Shown: positions 23,939 through 36,630, numbered from the stretch's first letter. The stretch is DNA of 64,000 bases from Odobenus rosmarus divergens (GCF_000321225.1 NW_004450660.1:1273414-1337413), one strand, 5' to 3'. The notes: generated by a model from the sequence alone, not told the origin. Numbers and translations are program-made.

Positions 23939-24539
23939 TGCTTGTTTGTAAGATCTATGTCTTAGGTTGACATAAAGAGTACGAATGTAACCTGGAGAAT
24001 GGAACAAATGCTTGTGTTCTATTAGGCTTATATATATTTATATATTTAATACAGAATACTTGCTGGAGAGTTGGGCTAGAATTTGGTTTCTCCACACTTT
24101 CTAGACACCATACTTCCAGGTGTTTCTACATGTTCTAAGTCAGTAAATCTTGTCATTTATGGGGTAATTGGCCCCCTACAAGGACAGTGTAGGTGACATT
24201 GTAGTAGAAAGTTTCTTAAGCAGCCTCCACTTAGCTGACTCGTCCAGCAACATTCCCAGTGTGGCGTACAACATGCAGAGGGACGCCAGAGCACAATGAA
24301 TGCTCATGATGCCTATACCCTTCTCCCTCCAGGTGAATTGTGGGCCCGAAGAAAATGTGTCCTACTTGTTCCCAAACCTGATTATACCTATTATAACTGT
24401 CCTTATGAAATTTAATTAAACACTATTAAATTATTAAATTAATAAAACATGGGTATGTGAATGCAAAAAGAACGTTAGAAAACTAAGTTAAATGTTTTGG
24501 AAAATGAAAGAAGGTGAGACACTGAAAAAAGTCTCTCTT
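21670..24539. other. MAP3K1 upstream flank, no gene seen
   Basis: CG content falls away after about 22.2 kb. Contains a G-rich run near 22360-22381, a T-tract at 23147-23164 and the (GT)n at 23.9 kb. Open frames are short and show no protein similarity that I recognise. Confidence 0.6.
23893..23932. repeat. (GT)n microsatellite, about 20 units
   Basis: Uninterrupted GT dinucleotide run. Confidence 0.97.
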
Positions 24540-24737
24540 GGGGCGCCTGGGTGGTTCAGATGGTTAAGCCTCCAACTCTTGATTTTGGCTCAGGTCATGA
24601 TCTCAGGCTCATGAAATCAAGCCCCTGGAGGTCGGGCTCCATGCTCAGCAGGGAGTCAGCTTGAGATTCTCTCTCTCCCTCTTCCCCTTCCCCTCCCCCC
24701 TCTTTCTCAGATGATACATAAATAAATCCTTAAAAAA
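24540..24737 (+). mobile_element. Can-SINE, older subfamily
   Basis: GGGGCGCCTGGGTGGTTCAGATGGTTAAG, then CCAACTCTTGATTTTGGCTC. The CAACTCTTGATTT middle marks an older subfamily than the TCTGCCTTCGGCTC copies. Confidence 0.9.
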
Positions 24738-26179
24738 AACTCTATCAAATTAGTTGTGGATGGGATAACTGTAAAAGATTGGGAAAGCAAGTATCTATCA
24801 GTTCTCACTTTGCTTTAAAAAACTAAAAGTGAAAATTGTAGACAGTGAGATATGTGACATAGATACATGAAACTCTAAATAGCGAACCCACACTCAACAG
24901 ACCAAGGTCCTACAGCCAAATACTGGTTAAAAAAACCCAAACCATACAAAACAAAATCCTGTTATTTATGTTTTAAGCTAAAATAAGATATTTAAGATAT
25001 ATATATCTTATAAAGATACATAAACATATATATATTTGTGATTGCTTTTTATTAACCAGCCATCTAAATATTTTGCATATATTTGCATGTACTTAGAAAC
25101 TAAATTTTGTTGTAAATAATGAAAAAAGATGAATTAGGTTTTTCTACTTCAAAATAAAACTATAGCTTATGAAATTGATCTCTCTCACAGCAAAATTCTG
25201 CTACCTTTACAACTCTGCACTGATTCTTTGAATTCTTTCAATGAGTCATGTTGGTTAATGTTTTTGATGTATGGTGAGGTGTTCTTTCTCCATTTGACTT
25301 TTGTGGTTTATTTCTGATTATTATTTTTGCAAAAAGTATTTGAAGACTTCATACCTTCTCCCAAGGTCCTCCTGTAATATTCAGTTACTTTCTTTGAACT
25401 GATGTCCTTGTTGGTTTCCTCTTCCTTTGTGGTCTGCTGGTTCAATTCTGTTGAATCCTACAGTGAAAAGGCTTTACATGTGAGCTGAGAAGTTCAGTAC
25501 CACTTCCAGTGGCTTAATTAACTTCTGCAAGTTTTGCAACATTTGCACTTCACTTTGCAATTGATTTGCATTGTTTTGGGGTGAAAACTGCTGAATAGGT
25601 ATACAAAATTGGCATCTACTAGAGCAGTGCTAATAAAATTTAATGCAAGCCACAAATACAAGTCACATATGTGATTTAAAATTTTTAGTAACCACATTAA
25701 AAAAATAAAAAGAAAGAAGTGAAGTTAATTACAATATTGTGCTATTTTATATAATACATCCAAAATATTACTATTTCAATATGTAATCAATATATAAAAT
25801 ATTATTAATGGTAACTTTTACCATTTATTTTTGTACTAGATCTTTGAAATCTCATGTGTATTTTATACTTCAGAACATCTCGAACATCAGTTTGGACTAG
25901 CCACAGTTCAGGTGCTCAAAAGACACATGTAGCTAGTGGCTATGATTTAGGCAGCCCAGTCCTAGAGCCGTTGTACCTAACACTTATGAGTTTGATGTAC
26001 TCCTAAATGCCTGGTTAGGCCAGATTGGGGTATAATTAAAAATATCCATGTTTATGTGTTCAGGAAATAAAAAATCACAAGATAGAAATTGGTAACATAT
26101 AATAAGTAAATTACTTTCTACCTCCAGTGGTTAACCTTTCAAATAAATTTTAGGCACTATTGTCAGTTATTTTTCTAAA
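24738..26179. other. AT-rich intergenic stretch, nothing recognised
   Basis: No open frame of note, no clear young repeat; short AT runs near 24.99-25.04 kb. Confidence 0.6.
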
Positions 26180-26300
26180 CTGCAGTTCTGATTCTGTCCC
26201 TTCTCCTCAAACTCTTTAATGGTTCCACATCACATAGAGAATAGAATCCAAATTCCTTCGTTCATTCATTCAACAAATATTAAGTGCCTTAACTCCTGTG
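26180..26300 (+). repeat. L2-like fragment
   Basis: CTCCTCAAACTCTTTAATGG TTCC...AGAATAGAATCCAAATTCCTT matches the common L2 phrase, followed by CATTCATTCAACAAATATTAAGTGCC from another old repeat. Confidence 0.6.
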
Positions 26301-26919
26301 TGCTAGGCACCATGCGAGGCCCAAGAATACCGTAGGATTGAAGTAGCAGAGATGCTTTCTACCCTCCTGAACCTCTCAGTCTATCTCCTCCTTCTACTTT
26401 CCACCATTAATTGTTCTGCTCTCACCATTCACCCTGTCCTGAGGCCCGGGCTCCAGCCACAAGTATCTGTTCCTTTGTTCCAGCCACAAGTAACATTAAC
26501 CAACAAGTATCTGCTCCATACAGTTGTAGCTGGGAAGCAGCTGCCTGGCCAGGACTGTTTCCTAGCCATCCCTGCAGTTAGATGTGGCCATGTGACTGGT
26601 TCTCATCAGTAGAATGTGAACCATGGCTTTAAAGGAATGGCACTGGCTGGATACAGATGACTACAGTGCCTCATGGGATAGCAGAGTCACAGAATGAAAG
26701 GGTCCCTGAAGGACTAGCTAGAGGACAGCCCCTCTAGATAGCCTGAATTTTTTCCCAAGAAGAAAATTCTACTGTCTTGTGCCATTACTTATTTAGATCT
26801 ACTTGTTAGAACAATTTAATCTACCATAAATAATACAGTACAATTTTCTTTATTCACTAAGGCATTGTGATACTGCTTTCAATAGGAGAAGCAGACCCAA
26901 GAAGACTTCAGTATCAGCC

Positions 26920-27000
26920 AGGTTGGTGTTTGAATCTCACTTCTTCCATTATTAGCTACATGACCTTTGGCAAGTTGTACACACTTTAGTCATCAGAAAC
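26920..27000 (+). repeat. MIR core fragment
   Basis: TTTGAATCTCACTTCTTCC..TTAGCTACATGACCTTTGGCAAGTTGTAC is the MIR core. Confidence 0.65.
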
Positions 27001-27840
27001 ATGGGGATTTTCTGTTGGAGCCTCCCCCTTCTCCTCTCACTGTTACTGCTACTTTGGCGTACATCATCCAGATTTCCATGGCAGCTACATCTCTCTGGCC
27101 TCTGAAGTCACTTTGCTGACTATATAGGCTGCTGGAAGTGGACCCCACACCCCTATCCTGAGCAGTCCTTAACCAATGATGAGCATTGCAGTGGTGTACT
27201 GCAGATGGCTCTCCATCAGTTTATAAGAACCTGGAGGGCATGTGTCTTCCCAACTTCAAGTTCAGTGATGTCACATTGGTAGCTTAAAGTTGACCATGAT
27301 GAGTGTATTTACATCATGGGAATTATTAGCAAATGCTCCAAATCAGAACTCTCATCCTCTACCAGAGCTGTTGGTTAAACACTGACCAACATACCAGAAT
27401 TTCTTATCCTTGGGGTGGGATAATTCAGGATTGTGCTCCACAATGATTTCCAGATATTTTCCCCCAGCAGGACTGAGCTCCAGTTACCCTTAGTGATTGC
27501 CAGCTTGGAAATAGAACCTTTATTAGTTGTCTTTCCTGTCTCAGTTCTCCACTCCCCTGCGTTCCCCTCTCATACAACTATTTGCATTAAAATCCTGTCT
27601 CAAGGTCTGGTTTTAGGGGAACTCAAACTAGGACAGGGGCTAGCAATAAATAAAGTTGAAATTATGTAAAGTGCATAGCACTTAGCTGGTGCTCCACAAA
27701 TATTAACAGTTCCCTGTACTGAAATAATATATGACTAAAACCAACTGAGCAGAATTATTATCAGTTAATTAACCATAATAGGAATTGGAAGAATGCATTT
27801 AAAACTCAGTTGGCCTAAGTATATAAATCACCTTCAATGA

Positions 27841-27879
27841 CTTATTTATTTACTTACTTACTAACTTACTTACTTTACT
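27841..27879. repeat. (TTAC)n tetranucleotide tract
   Basis: CTTATTTATTTACTTACTTACTAACTTACTTACTTTACT, imperfect four-base repeat. Confidence 0.85.
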
Positions 27880-27975
27880 GGTGGGCAGCAAAGCAAAGTT
27901 TATTGAGTGATAGCAAAGTGATAGTACAAAGTTCCCAAGGAGAGAGGGGACCCCCAAAGGGGTTGCCCTCCAATG
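27879..27975 (-). mobile_element. Possible LTR fragment (endogenous retrovirus type)
   Basis: On the minus strand the segment reads ...CCCCTCTCTCCTTGGGAAC...CACTCAATAAACTTTGCTTTGC. A CAATAAAC...TTTGCT polyadenylation region is characteristic of gammaretrovirus-like LTR R/U5 ends. It follows a (TTAC)n tract at 27841-27879. No viral coding sequence is seen around it. Confidence 0.35.
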
Positions 27976-28386
27976 ACTTTTTAAAACTTTCATTATTTTA
28001 AATGGTTTTATCATACAAAAAGAAACTATACATGTGAAAACTAAGATAAATCTCTCACATATCCAAGGAGACAAAGAGAATTCAGGAATGCAGTCATCTC
28101 CAAGCTCCCTTTACATGCTGGTAGCTATAGGCTTCTAATAAATTTAAAGTCTCTGACCCCTTTATTCATTGATCTTGATTTTTCCCTAGCAACTGTCAGT
28201 TTTGTCTTATTTTATTTTTTTATTTTAGATTCTTATCTTGACCTCATATCTTATGTCCCCTTTGAACAGTGATGTGTGCCAGGATCCCAGGATCCCAGTA
28301 TTCTATATTTACAATTGTAATTTTGGAGCCATTAGAAAGCTCTTTCAAGAGGTCGCCATTACAAAGCTATAACCGCTCTAAAAATA

Positions 28387-28768
28387 CGGGTGTCCCCCGC
28401 TTTTCAAAAGTTCTCCTTACAGCTCTCTGCTTTTGCGAAAGACCTACACCAGTACCTATTTTCGCTAACCAAAAGATATATGAACTCAGACACTATACTC
28501 AGCATCTCAGCGTCAAGCCGCCATAGCTTTGAACTGTGGCTGTGAGCATCTGTGCCTTATCTCGATTTATTTTGGCATCTGTTAGCAAGACGTGTCATCA
28601 GGTATCAGAAAAGCCTGAGAGGTTATTATTATTATTATTATTATTTGCATCAGGGAATGCTCAAAAACTTCTCCATATAAATTAATGGTTGTTACTTTGT
28701 TTTATGCCATTTGGGCTTATAAAAGATTTCACAGCAAACCTCTACTTTTGTATAGCAGGGGAAACCTC
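28387..28768. mobile_element. Non-autonomous DNA transposon with TA target duplication, family unassigned
   Basis: The left end CGGGTGTCCCCCGCTTTTCAAAAGTTC and the reverse complement of the right end (GAGGTTTCCCCTGCTATACAAAAGTAGA) form a roughly 30-bp imperfect terminal inverted repeat. TA flanks both ends (28385-28386, 28769-28770). The 382-bp interior has no open frame and includes an (ATT)n tract at 28624-28648. Confidence 0.6.
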
Positions 28769-29454
28769 TAGTCCTTTGTGATGTCTCTATGGTGATATTA
28801 TGAATAACATTTCTTACCTTATTATATTTCAATAGTAAATGGGCTCTTATCAGACACAAGGACTGAGGATGTTTTGGAAAATCCAAATGATCAGTTTCTG
28901 AAGAAAGGAGAGCATAATTTCGTAAGAAAAACACCAAACTCAGAGTCAGGCGTTCCAGATTATCGCTCCCACTGTCTGTGTCAGATTGGGTGAGTCATTC
29001 AGTCATTTCCCTTCCCTGGATTTTCATTTTCAAAGTAAGGATCCTGAACAAGATGTATTTAACATCTATTTCAGTGCTAACATTTTATGAAAGTCTAACA
29101 TTTTATCAGAGACTGACACATATGAACAAAGGCCCCAATTCAAATTATGGACCCATCATTTGCTAGTCCCATCTTAATATGTCAAGGGCTATAAGACAGT
29201 AGGAAAAGACTTCTGCTCATGTTATATGCTTGTTATTGTCTCTGTTGTGTCAATTACTGTGTGAAAATCAGAAAATACTGTCTTCATCTGGGGAAAAAAG
29301 GGGCAATGAAGTGTTTTTCCTTAGGGTTTTAATGTTAGAAGAAATGACCGATTCTTGATTATGGTTTACTTGCTGATGTTTTAAAATGTTTTTTATATAT
29401 AACTTACTGATTCAGACTTGCAAATTAAAACAGTGAGATCTATTTCTTATCTAT

Positions 29455-30060
29455 TTCTATGACAAGAATTAAAAAGGCGGGCAATGCCTGATGTGACCGA
29501 GGATAAGCAAAAACAGTCACCAATGGTAGGATTTAATCTGTATCTATGTAAACTGAAGTCCCCCCAAAAGCAGAGCCTGAGACAGGGGAACAGGAGTTGG
29601 GGAGTGAAAAGGGAAGGGTAAAGCCAGTCCAAGGGAGCCTTTTCTAGCTGGTCACCACCCTTGTAGGCAGTCTGGACTGGATCCCTCAGGGACCTTCTGA
29701 GGAGCTATGTGGATTGTGCCTCACAATTGCCCACCTGAAGAATGGGAGAGGGGAAGGAAACATTTACCCACCAGCTCCTGTCGTCTTTGGATAAGAGTTG
29801 CACCAAGAAGTGTTGTTGGCCTTTCACATTTCAAGGTATGCACGTGGGCAAAAGCTGATCAATGTCCCCAGGCATCCGTCACACAGCCTTGAGAGACCCT
29901 GGGGAGAAATGAGAGATAATGAGGTCGGGCCGGAATGAGGTGCTGGTATGCCGCAGACAGCTGCACGAAGCTGCCACATTAATGGAAATCAAAGGTGGTT
30001 GAGATGCAAGGTGGGCATAGGAGGCATCCAGTGCAGAAGCATAGAGGACAATGGGAAATA
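29455..30060. repeat. Probable ancient or carnivore dispersed repeat, unassigned
   Basis: Contains GCAGAGCCTGAGACAGGGGAACAGG, GATTGTGCCTCACAATTGCCC, GTTGTTGGCCTTTCACATTTCAAGG, GCTGATCAATGTCCCCAGGCATCCGTCACACA, which read like a dispersed repeat I have met elsewhere in laurasiatherians. No gene seen. Confidence 0.35.
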
Positions 30061-30244
30061 CCTTTCAAAATTTTAAATAAAACCATGCTTTGAAGCAGCA
30101 CAGTTTTCTATGCCGCAGAGAACCATTTCTATTCTACGGAAAACTGAGAATGTCCTTTAGAGCGGTGTTTATGTTCATGACAGAGTAACAGTGCACCAGA
30201 TGCCAATTCGTAGTGGTTAGATTTTTAAAAATTATGCTACCTAA

Positions 30245-30716
30245 TATATATACAATGGAATATTATGCAGCCATCAAAAGGAATGAGATCTTGCCATTTG
30301 CAACGACGGTGGGGGGTGGGAGGGTTGGGGTGCCTGGGTGATAGACATTGGGGAGGGTACGTGCTATGGTGAGCGCTGTGAATTGTGTAAGACTGTTGAA
30401 TCACAGACCTGTACCTCTGAAACAAATAATACGTCATATGTTAAAAAAAAAAAAGAAGAAGAAGATAGTAGGAAGGGAAAAATGAAGGGGGGGACATCAG
30501 AGGGGGAGACAAACCATGAGAGACTATGGACTCTGAGAAACAAACTGAGGGTTCTAGAAAGGAGGGGGTGGGGGGATGGGTTAGCCTGGTGATGGGTATT
30601 AAAGAGGGCACGTTCTGCATGGAGCACTGGGTGTTATACGCAAACAATGAATCATGGAACACTACATCAAAAACTAATGATATAATAATGTATGGTGATT
30701 AACATAACATAATAAA
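30245..30716 (+). mobile_element. Young 5'-truncated LINE-1 (3' end), perfect 18-bp target duplication
   Basis: Carries the end of ORF2 (TGGAATATTATGCAGCCATC...) and the carnivore L1 3'UTR with an internal A-tract at 30441-30460 and a purine-rich tract, ending ATAATAAAAAAA. It is flanked by identical AAAAATTATGCTACCTAA copies at 30227-30244 and 30717-30734, so boundaries are firm and the insertion is recent. Confidence 0.93.
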
Positions 30717-31084
30717 AAAAATTATGCTACCTAAGTGAATATTCACTCATGGAGAAGAGTGAAATAACTTGTTGTACCTATTTATTGTATTGACAAAGAA
30801 AGACGTCTAAAATGTAGTGAAGTGCAAAAGCAAGTAGCAGAATAGGATAAAATTCTATTTTTGTAAAGCCTGTACTTATTATATATTATATATAATGCTA
30901 ATATAATATGACAAATTTTTATATATTTTAAATACATATAAGATGGTTAATAGCAACTCTTGTGAGTTGGATGAAAGAACTTTCATTTTTTACTTCTATG
31001 TTGTTTGTCCATCTTAAAACAGACATGGATCTTTTTTCAATAATAAATCCAAATAATACATACAAATACGAAATAATAAATCTT

Positions 31085-31489
31085 TCAAAAACGTATGTCT
31101 TATTATCAGTGATTTTGTTTTGCCTAAGTTTTAGTTAGAGTCCTATACCTTGCCTAACTTTTGAAAATAAAAGTGTTTCTATAACAAGTCCACTAATTTA
31201 CATACATTATGCAGTTTACATTTTGGGTAGAGGAATAGTCATTATTTAATAGACATTAAATGCTAGAATGCCGGGTTCCCTTTTGGAAACATAAAACTTT
31301 ACTGACTTATTTTCCCCAAACTCTAGTGGTGAAACTTTGAGTTGGTTATGAAGCCTTTGCTCTTCAGTCTGAAATTACAACATTGAAGGCCAATCCTTGC
31401 CATATATTCAGTGTATGCTGTGGACAGCATGTTTTTCAGCATACTAAGTAACTAAATAAAGTGTTTTTTGCTAACTTAAAAAAAAAAAA
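31085..31489 (+). other. Possible 3' end of a processed retrocopy (AATAAA plus A-tail)
   Basis: AATAAA at 31455-31460 is followed after 17 bases by a pure run of 12 A at 31478-31489, the spacing expected of a cleaved mRNA. The several hundred bases before it are AT-rich and UTR-like with no frame or known SINE/L1 end. The left limit is a guess and the parent gene is not recognised. Confidence 0.35.
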
Positions 31490-33169
31490 CCTAAAAACAA
31501 AATACAACTCATGAGATGGGGGAAACAATCTTCATTTTTGAACTTAGTTTAGTGCTTCTCTGCACTTCCTTGGAGGACACCTATCACTGACTTCCATCTC
31601 TAAATAAATTACAAAGAAAAATAATTACTGAGATGAAAAAGTGTCATTGAATCAACAGCTCTAAAACACAGGCCATCTCTCTGGAGAGCCCTCCCCTTCA
31701 CACATTTTATTGGCAATCCCAGGATACATCGGTTGCATCAGATGATTCTTGGCAGAGAATCTGCTGGGCTGAGCTGCAGAAGGACATGGCAAGATGAAGA
31801 AGCTAAGCAGAAGAATTTACTCTCCTCAGTTTGTAGACTACAAAGCAAATCAGTTCATATCCCCATGTGAGAGAGAGGCAAAGGTGAACTAACAATGGGT
31901 TTTCTTTGAGAAGCACTCCAAATGGTGGCAAAATCACAGAACTCTCTTCTTTATTGCTAAAGAGATCAGTGTAATGGGCATTACTATTCCAGCTTATTAG
32001 TATATATGAAAACATTGGAATGCCAACTTATTTTAAGACAAGAAAACACTGGAGTAGGCAGAGTAAGACCGTGGAAACAAACTTTTTGTTTTATTTTAAA
32101 TCACTTTTCATATTGCAGAGGGTCTCAAAGTTATGTTTTAAAAATTCATCTCCTTCTTTAGAATAAGATTGATAAAGTGAAGTGAACTAATTTGAAGAGT
32201 TAGGTTTTTAAAATATTTCAATTATTAAAATGATCAGGGATGGAAATTATATAGAAATATCAGTGGAGATCAAAACTCCTGAAATATAAGAACATTTCTA
32301 AGCTGATTTTTAAAATTGCCAGTTTTTGCTTAAAGTAATTCTTTATCTTCCTGAAACAGTGGACCATATGTTGGAACTTAGGTTGTGTATTGAGGATTGA
32401 GGAGACCCAGGACATTTGCATTTTTCTATTCTCCAACTGCTTTGCAGGCTTGTTGGCTAGGACCAGTGTTCCTCACTGCACTTTCAGGCCCAGGCCCAGC
32501 TCTGCCTATTCATGTGACAGTTACTGATCATCGGTTCTGGCAGGAGGGAAAGGATTGCTCCCAAACAGTCTGGCCTGTCTCATACTGGAACTGTCAGCTT
32601 CCTTTGAAGCCGAGCATATGTTCAGAGTGGCCCCTTCTAACTCAGGTGATTTTTGGCTTTTTCACGTGTATCTCTTCCCTTTTCCTCGGATTCTATTTTG
32701 TTTCATTTGAAGGGAAGTGTCCCAGCATCCGTCATAACTTTTCACTTTAATCTAATCAACAATAATAAGGTCAGCTCAGGTAACTGCCAAGAGGCTATCA
32801 TTGAGGAGAGGATGGCATAAAATCATCATCAGGTGAGTTCTCTGTGAAATGCTGCAGCTGTCCTTAACGAGGGGAATTAATGCCTCCTTTACCAAGGTAC
32901 ACACTGTGAGTTTGCTAATACCTAAAAGTCAATCTTAATCATTTATATTGGCATTGTAACATTTAATATTCCTATTATTTTTGCTTGCATCTCTGTACTT
33001 TGCCAAAAATGAGTTGATTATTTTTAAGAGAAGAGGAATACTACATAATCCAGAAAACAAAATAAATAGATTAAAATTATTGGTGGAAAGCCTAAAATTA
33101 AGGACAAACTTATTCATGACAATGAAAAATGTAGGATTTGATTCAACCAACGTTTGCTCGGGGCCCCTG
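31490..33169. other. Intergenic, nothing recognised
   Basis: The 117-residue plus frame at 32397-32750 has no recognisable domain, no splice context and no promoter features. I treat it as chance. Confidence 0.55.
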
Positions 33170-33375
33170 TCTGTCAAGTGTTTTTGTGTACTGTTGCCCA
33201 CTTAATTCTTCCACAGGTCTTTTTGGAGACACAGTTCTCCCTGTTTTACAGACTTGGAAATGGAATCATAGGAAGATTTTTTTTTTTCTTGCTGCAAATC
33301 ACTTAGCTGGAAAATTGGCACGATAGCATGCTAACTCTAAATTTGGTCTTCTAACCATAATACATCACTGCTTCC
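33170..33375 (-). repeat. MIR (probable)
   Basis: Antisense order: CCCACTTAATTCTTCCAC, TCTCCCTGTTTTACAGACTTGGAAATGGAA, GCAAATCACTTAGCTGG, TCTAACCATAATACA. Confidence 0.65.
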
Positions 33376-33893
33376 CGGAAGAATAAATGTACTCTTTGTG
33401 TAACAATCAGGCATCTCTAATCAGTCAACAAATGTTTATCAGGTACCAGGCACTTGAAGGTTTTCTGTGTAATGATTGTGTAATCACTCATGGTCCTCAA
33501 CCAGTCCTTTTTGAGCAGTAGCACAAAATTTCCTAGCAGGTCACTGGGTTAAAAGTTTAGTGGGGGGTAAAAGTAACAAAATTTCTTTTAATGATGCTGA
33601 GTAACTCAAACAAGGACCATGACTGTCATTTCAGCTCATTAGCATTATGTTCTAACTCATTTGAGTTATCAGGCTCTCCAAGATGGGCCTGGAATTCCAT
33701 AACAGATTCTTAGGTATTTCGGTAGAATGATCCAACATACACACTAGGTTTTCAGGATACTCATATACTGATGTAACATGATCTCAGTTTTGTATTTTTT
33801 CAGTTTTGCAAATTGAGTACGTCACGTTTACCTTCTTAGTAAGTCTATTTCAAAGTTCAGCTCTTCATCTTCTTATTCTAAAGATGCTCACAT

Positions 33894-34097
33894 GGGGCGC
33901 CTGGGTGGCTCAGTCATTGACTGTCTGCCTTCGGCTCAGGTCATGATCCCGGGGTCCTGGGATCGAGCCCCGCGTCGGGCTTCCTGCTCAGCGGGGAGCC
34001 TGCTTCTCCCTCTCCCGCTCCCCCTGCTTGTGTTCCCTCTCTCTCTGTGTCTCTCTCTGTCACATAAATAAATAAAATCTTTAAAATAAAATAAAAT
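33894..34097 (+). mobile_element. Can-SINE
   Basis: Complete element. Target duplication AAAGATGCTCACATG before and AAAGATGCTTACATG after (one mismatch). Confidence 0.94.
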
Positions 34098-34112
34098 AAA
34101 GATGCTTACATG

Positions 34113-36404
34113 GATAACGAAGGAAAAAATATCTACCAAAGATGCCAAGAAAACACTTTGCTTTATAAAGGCCTCATAACTGAAGGAATGCTAATCACAT
34201 GTTCTCCCTAAATTGAGTTTTGGGCTGACTTCAATATGGAAAGCTCCAGTAAGAAAGGATGAGTCCCAGAAATTTGCAAATACTTGAAAACAGATAAGAT
34301 TTTATTTATTCTTCACCTTTGATTCTAATCTTTTCTATTAGCATCCAGTAGGGCTGACACAAGTCCAATAGGGATAGATACCTGGAGATGGATAAAAACA
34401 AACAAAACATTAGCTGGTCATCAGTGAACACTAGCAGATAAAAATATCATTGTTCTTCAACTCTTAATTTTACAAAAGCCTTTGGGTGAAATGTTACCTC
34501 TATTTCCTGAAGTGCTTCTCTTTACCAAGTAATTAAAAATTTAATTGAACTCAAAAGGGCAGAAGAGGCCCTCAGCATTTTACACTTGAAGTATAATCAG
34601 CATCTAATTTGTTTAAATGCTTGGCCAAATGATGAGACATTATACAATAGCATATGGCGTATGTTTTTATCATTTTCCCCTCTAATATTTCTATGTCACT
34701 GAATTAGAAACAATATCATTAAACAGTGGTTTTAGGCAGATGACCTGAAAGCCCAGTTAGAACAACCCAAGTCTGGTTTTTCTTAAAATGATGATAAATT
34801 ACTGTTGCTGCGCTTGAAAACTCAGAAGTATCTTATGGTCAAGTCTGCCTTTTCCTACCCATCACAAGGGAAAAAGAAAAGGCATCTTTTCTACCCCATC
34901 TGTATGTTCTTATTGCCAGCATGATACCCTTTAGGAAACCTCTAGGGTTGCTGACAGGCCAGAAGAGGAAGTGAATAGCTTAAGATGGTGTTTGGTTTAC
35001 TAATGGAACAAGGGAGAGAGCAGTTCTTATGGGCAGCAGATATCCAGTTCTGGCAGTGGAAGGTTAAACCAGTAGGTTTGGTAGAGGAAAAGAAAGGGAT
35101 CCTTTAGCAAGGCATCTGTGACTGAGGCATCTCCCTCCTCACAGCCTTTTAACTAGCTCCTCGGTGACCCATCAGGCCAGGGCTGCCATACTAGCAATTT
35201 GGAGTTTCAAGATCTCCCTACAGTCCCTAAACAGGATTTACAGTAGATAGAACATTCCCTTGCAGTGGGGAATTATATCCTGGAGCACGGAGTTGGAACA
35301 GGGGTGCTTTCCAAGGCACTGACCCCTCTCTGGGCGGCGGCGGGGAGCGAACCCTTTCCAGGGTGCCTTGCCTTTCGTGAAGAAAAGATAACACTCCCTG
35401 GGGCTCCCGCCGGCTTCTCCAGGATCTGAGTTGGAATTATATCCATTATTTTCTCCAAAACAGTATTAAGCATGTTAGTTTGGTGCTGTAGGACTATTAA
35501 TCTTGTACTGTATATTGGAAGTTACAACAGATTTTCTAAACTACAGGTCAAAACTAATTAAATGATTACGAAATCATGTTATTGGGTTGTAACCATTATC
35601 AAAAAAATCAAATAGGATAGAAAATACCAGAGTGCATTGCCTGGAGTAAGGGCAACATGATTCTTTTATTTGTGTGTGTGTGTGTGTGTGTTTGTGTATG
35701 TGTGTTCATGTAGTTTCACTGTAAAGCGTATTCCTTACCATGGGTTGCAGTAAGTAGGATTCAAGATCATTGTGATGGGGACTGTAGGACCTAATCTACA
35801 TTTATACATTTCACTTCTATGTGTTGAATCAGGCCCATGTAGCAAAAGTCAATTCATTGATGATGAGTGAATTTGCCACAAGTTAATTCACTGAAAATCC
35901 ATTCCATGAATGATTTATTCACGGACTCATTACTTCATTGCCTTACTGGGGATTTTTCCTATATTCTAGTTTCCTTAAAGCTTTGCTATAGTCCTGTAGC
36001 TAGAGATTTGTTAGACTTGTCAAAGTATCAATTTTGATTACCAATTGCACAGTTTAGGTACCTCTGTCCCTTCTGCCCCTGGCCATGTGGATAGCTTGCA
36101 TGGTAACATAGCGGTGATGAATTTTCTGGTAAATTTCAGCAAATTTGTCATTTGGCAAATTAATCATTTGGTATATTGACCTATAGCAAACTGACCTATG
36201 ACCCATTCATATCGTTTCTACTTAGGAAATTCTTTTCCACTCATTTCCATTCACAGGGATTTCTGTTCTCTGGTTGCTTGAACATTCTCTCTCTGAATCA
36301 TACTGCACATTGTGATATGCTGTGCTATTCTCTATTTATACCACATCACAGTGTCATACCATATTGCTAAGAACATATGACATACATATGTGAATGTAAA
36401 CTTG
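34113..36404. other. Intergenic, nothing recognised apart from the (TG)n
   Basis: No gene. A short GC-richer patch at 35320-35420 has no supported frame. Confidence 0.55.
35670..35705. repeat. (TG)n microsatellite, interrupted
   Basis: TG repeats with TTTGTG and TATG interruptions. Confidence 0.93.
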
Positions 36405-36630
36405 AAGAACCCTGGGTTTGAACCTGATTCTGCAACTTAGTAGCTATGTAACTGTGAATAAAGTACTTAATCTCCAGGTGCACTGGTTCCCTCCTCTATA
36501 AAATGGGCATAATAGTGGTATCTACCTTATGGGGTCAGTGAGAGGGGTGAATGAGTTAAAACATAAAGCACTTAAAATAGTATCTGGACCACAGAAAGTA
36601 CTACCTAGGTGTTAGTTGTTCTATTTCTGT
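36405..36630 (+). repeat. MIR
   Basis: CCTGGGTTTGAACCTGATTCTGC, TTAGTAGCTATGTAACTGTG, TCTATAAAATGGGCATAATAG, CAGTGAGAGGGGTGAATGAGTTAAAAC in MIR order; the best MIR copy here. Confidence 0.9.

Noticed and set aside
30338..30662. Overlapping short frames at 30.3-30.7 kb and their mirror at 42.8-43.06 kb
   Set aside because: Both sets are the L1 3'UTR read in chance frames; the same peptide-like strings at two loci come from the repeat, not from a gene family.
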